64,000 nt of DNA. Source: Prunus persica. Taxonomy: Eukaryota > Streptophyta > Magnoliopsida > Rosales > Rosaceae. The position numbers were made by a program, and so were the translations under genes. This document shows positions 62,415-64,000 of this stretch, piece by piece. A model generated the notes under the pieces. The model did not search any database. It had not been told where the DNA came from and saw only the letters and a list, made by a program, of their open reading frames with translations. Location of the stretch: assembly GCF_000346465.2 (NCBI RefSeq), contig NC_034013.1, forward strand, positions 9,511,819-9,575,818, written 5' to 3'. Position 1 is the stretch's first letter; the number at the start of each line of letters is the position of its first letter.

Positions 62415-63207
62415 CTTGCAAGAAAGCGTTATTCATGCAATTCAAGCATTTTAAGGCCCGATTTAGATGAATGGAAGAAGAGCTTAAAGACAAACCAAAT
62501 TTGGGCTACACTCTCTTGTAAGTCTAGTTTCGTAGGTCACATTACAGGCCTTATTTTAGTGAACTACACAGCTCAGATGAGGAGACATCTTTCATGGAGG
62601 TTGTTTCAATGGGTGTCTATTATAACATATCCAACATTCAGCCTAATTGGATATATCTGGAGTCTGTCACCCATCGAACACTGAACCATGCTTAGGAAAA
62701 CGTTTGTCTGCAGTTGCCAGAATTGAAGACTGAGTTAGCAATTTGTTTTGGATTTAACTTCTTCATCCGACCCTAGATTGACCTAAATGACATGTGGTTG
62801 GAAAAATGACTTTATAAACTGCAAGATAGAGGGCTCAAGGTCATCATTTGCTTAAAGGAAGCCTAATTCATGAGCCCATGAAATTGATGGTCATTCTGAC
62901 CTAAGTATGAGCTAATTGTTGCTTGGTCATTCTAACCTAAGCATGAGGTGATTTATGATGATAGGAAAGTTAGGTAAGCTGATTCAAGTTGAGTTTTCCA
63001 GCAACCATAAGAAATAAAGAAGATTAAGTGGGTGTTGTTGGTGAACTAATTTTAAATGCAATTATGTGTCAGATAAAGTAGGTGTAGTTGGTAAGCTCAA
63101 TTGCAAAATCTGATTCACCTAACCTATAACATCCCATATTGACCAACGGAGAGGGGGTGATGTGCCTTATATGTACATGCCTACCTCTATATAGCACGAG
63201 GCCTTTT

Positions 63208-63298
63208 GGGAGCTCACTGGCTTCAGGGTCGTGGGAACTCCGAAGTTAAGCAAGTTGGGGCTAAAGCAATCACAAGATGGGTGACCCACTGGGAAGTT
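63208..63298 (+). other. 5S-rRNA-like segment in Cassandra LTR1
   Basis: GGGAGCTCACTGGCTTC, then CTCCGAAGTTAAGC and GATGGGTGACC, in 5S order. These include the regions equivalent to the Pol III A-box and C-box of 5S genes. It is a retrotransposon component, not a functional 5S gene. Confidence 0.85.
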
Positions 63299-63552
63299 GC
63301 TTGTGAGTTCCCAGAAACAAAATCGTGAGGGCTGAGAGGGGGGCCTAAAGCGGACAATATGGTGCTACGGCGGAGTCGATCCCGGGATGTGATAATTTGG
63401 TATCAGAGCCACTTTGCCGTGTGGTGCGAGTGTGCCAACAAGGACGTTGGGCCCCTAAGGGGAGTGGATTGTAACATCCCATATCGACCAACGGAGAGGG
63501 GGTGATGTGCCTTATATGTACATGCCCACCTCTATCTAGCACGAGGCCTTTT

Positions 63553-63643
63553 GGGAGCTCACTGGCTTCGGAGTCATGGGAACTCCAAAGTTAAGCGAGT
63601 TGAGGCTAGAGCAATTCCAGGATGGGTGACCCACTGGGAAGTT
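63553..63643 (+). other. 5S-rRNA-like segment in Cassandra LTR2
   Basis: Second copy of the 5S-derived stretch, with AAAGTTAAGCGAGTTG and CCAGGATGGGTGACCC. It is closer to genuine 5S at the internal control region than the LTR1 copy (CCAGGATGGG against ACAAGATGGG). Confidence 0.85.
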
Positions 63644-63775
63644 ACTCGTGAGTTCCTAGAAACAAAACTGTAAAGATAGAGAGGGGGCTTAAAGCGGACA
63701 ATATCGTGCTACCGAAGAGCCGATCTCGGGATGTGACATAACCTCTGTGCTTATAAATAGGGAGTCTTCAATGAA

Positions 63776-64000
63776 TGAATTGAATGAATGCCTCTCAGCT
63801 CCTTAAAAACTCTCTATTTATAGGCACATGGGTTAGGTGATTTAGATTTTACAATTGAGTTCACCACCACACTTACTTCACCTAATATACAATTACATTT
63901 AAAATTAGTTCACCAACAACACCCATTTCATCTTCTTTATTTCTCATGGCTGCTAGAAAACTCCACTTGAATAAGCTCACCTAACTTCCCTACCATCAAA
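63776..64000 (-). repeat. Inverted fragment of the LTR-like unit
   Basis: From about 63776 to the window end the sequence is the reverse complement of U1 bases about 62035-62260. It shares TCTCTATTTATAGGC, GATTTTACAATTGAGTTC and AATTAGTTCACCAACAACAC. It runs off the window. Confidence 0.75.

Larger units (their letters stand above)
63125..63738 (+). mobile_element. Complete Cassandra TRIM retrotransposon
   Basis: Two LTRs of 270 and 269 bp (63125-63394 and 63470-63738) begin TATAACATCCC and TGTAACATCCC and end GATGTGATA and GATGTGACA. They enclose 75 internal bases. The internal part holds the PBS TGGTATCAGAGCC (63398-63410) and a purine-rich AAGGGGAGTGGA (about 63457-63468). Perfect TAACC target duplications lie at 63120-63124 and 63739-63743. 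No protein is encoded, as in all Cassandra elements; replication must be helped by other retrotransposons. LTR1 has a G-to-A change at its second base. Confidence 0.95.
62415..63775 (+). repeat. LTR-like unit U2, split by Cassandra
   Basis: Second tandem copy, in the same orientation as U1 and diverged. It is interrupted by the Cassandra element at 63125-63738. Rejoined, the flanks restore the U1-like order: TCTGATTCACCTAACC, then TATAAATAGGGAGTCTTC. Confidence 0.65.

Noticed and set aside
63345..63542. 65-codon minus-strand ORF
   Set aside because: Lies across Cassandra LTR1, the internal region and LTR2; these elements are non-coding.
63208..63643. Two 5S rRNA genes
   Set aside because: They lie inside Cassandra LTRs with the TRIM layout and have drifted from 5S; not rRNA genes.
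1..64000. CRISPR array or bacterial operon
   Set aside because: No regularly spaced direct repeats of that kind; gene structure is clearly plant nuclear. Tandem repeats in 11.5-12.8 kb belong to the foldback arms.

Overview
This is a plant nuclear window, almost certainly from a eudicot. It is AT-rich, intron-bearing and full of (GA)n/(CT)n microsatellites and nested plant transposons. Proteins and repeats read like a woody rosid, possibly Rosaceae, but that placement is an impression and not a demonstration. The sequence is draft-quality: a 100-N gap lies at 19945-20044 and five single Ns fall near 28.7-28.8 kb.

Four host genes can be supported. (1) CLPT-type chloroplast Clp protease accessory protein, + strand, 5 coding exons, 1298-3880, 234 aa. 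(2) Intronless MATE/DETOXIFICATION transporter, - strand, 4465-5988, 507 aa, tail-to-tail with CLPT. (3) Clade-A AT-hook (AHL) DNA-binding protein, + strand, single exon, 44758-45687, 309 aa, with a long CT-rich leader. (4) Armadillo-repeat kinesin (KIN-UC/ARK1-like), - strand, 19 coding exons, 48517-57775, 919 aa; every splice phase closes.

Between the MATE and AHL genes lies a transposon-dense block. In order it holds: a Tourist-like MITE (8968-9553); a large foldback inverted-repeat locus (about 10388-13529); a class III peroxidase relic (about 14305-14505); a 2.63-kb solo LTR with a perfect AGTTC target duplication (15156-17785); a non-autonomous Mutator-like element with a perfect 9-bp duplication (18136-19316); tandem GA-flanked units (19400-20280); repeated retrotransposon gag fragments (20281-25023); and a complete 8.6-kb CACTA element (25024-33623). 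The CACTA element is flanked by TTA and carries two apparently intact minus-strand genes: a TNP2-like transposase of 1095 codons and a second, Transposase_24-like gene of 532 codons. It interrupts one of the gag fragments.

From about 34.5 to 44 kb, upstream of AHL, no gene and no delimited transposon is visible. The kinesin gene has a small hAT/MITE-like insertion in intron 3. The right end (60.7-64.0 kb) holds a Copia 5' end (PBS and CCHC zinc knuckle), tandem and inverted LTR-like repeats, and a complete Cassandra TRIM (63125-63738) with 5S-rRNA-like LTR segments and TAACC target duplications.

The four host genes do not form a pathway; they are ordinary neighbours. Most of the unusual structure is in mobile elements. 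The most notable are the potentially autonomous CACTA element with its palindromic subterminal repeats, and the foldback locus with arms of about 1.34 kb and an internal array of hairpin-like motifs showing a compensatory base change.
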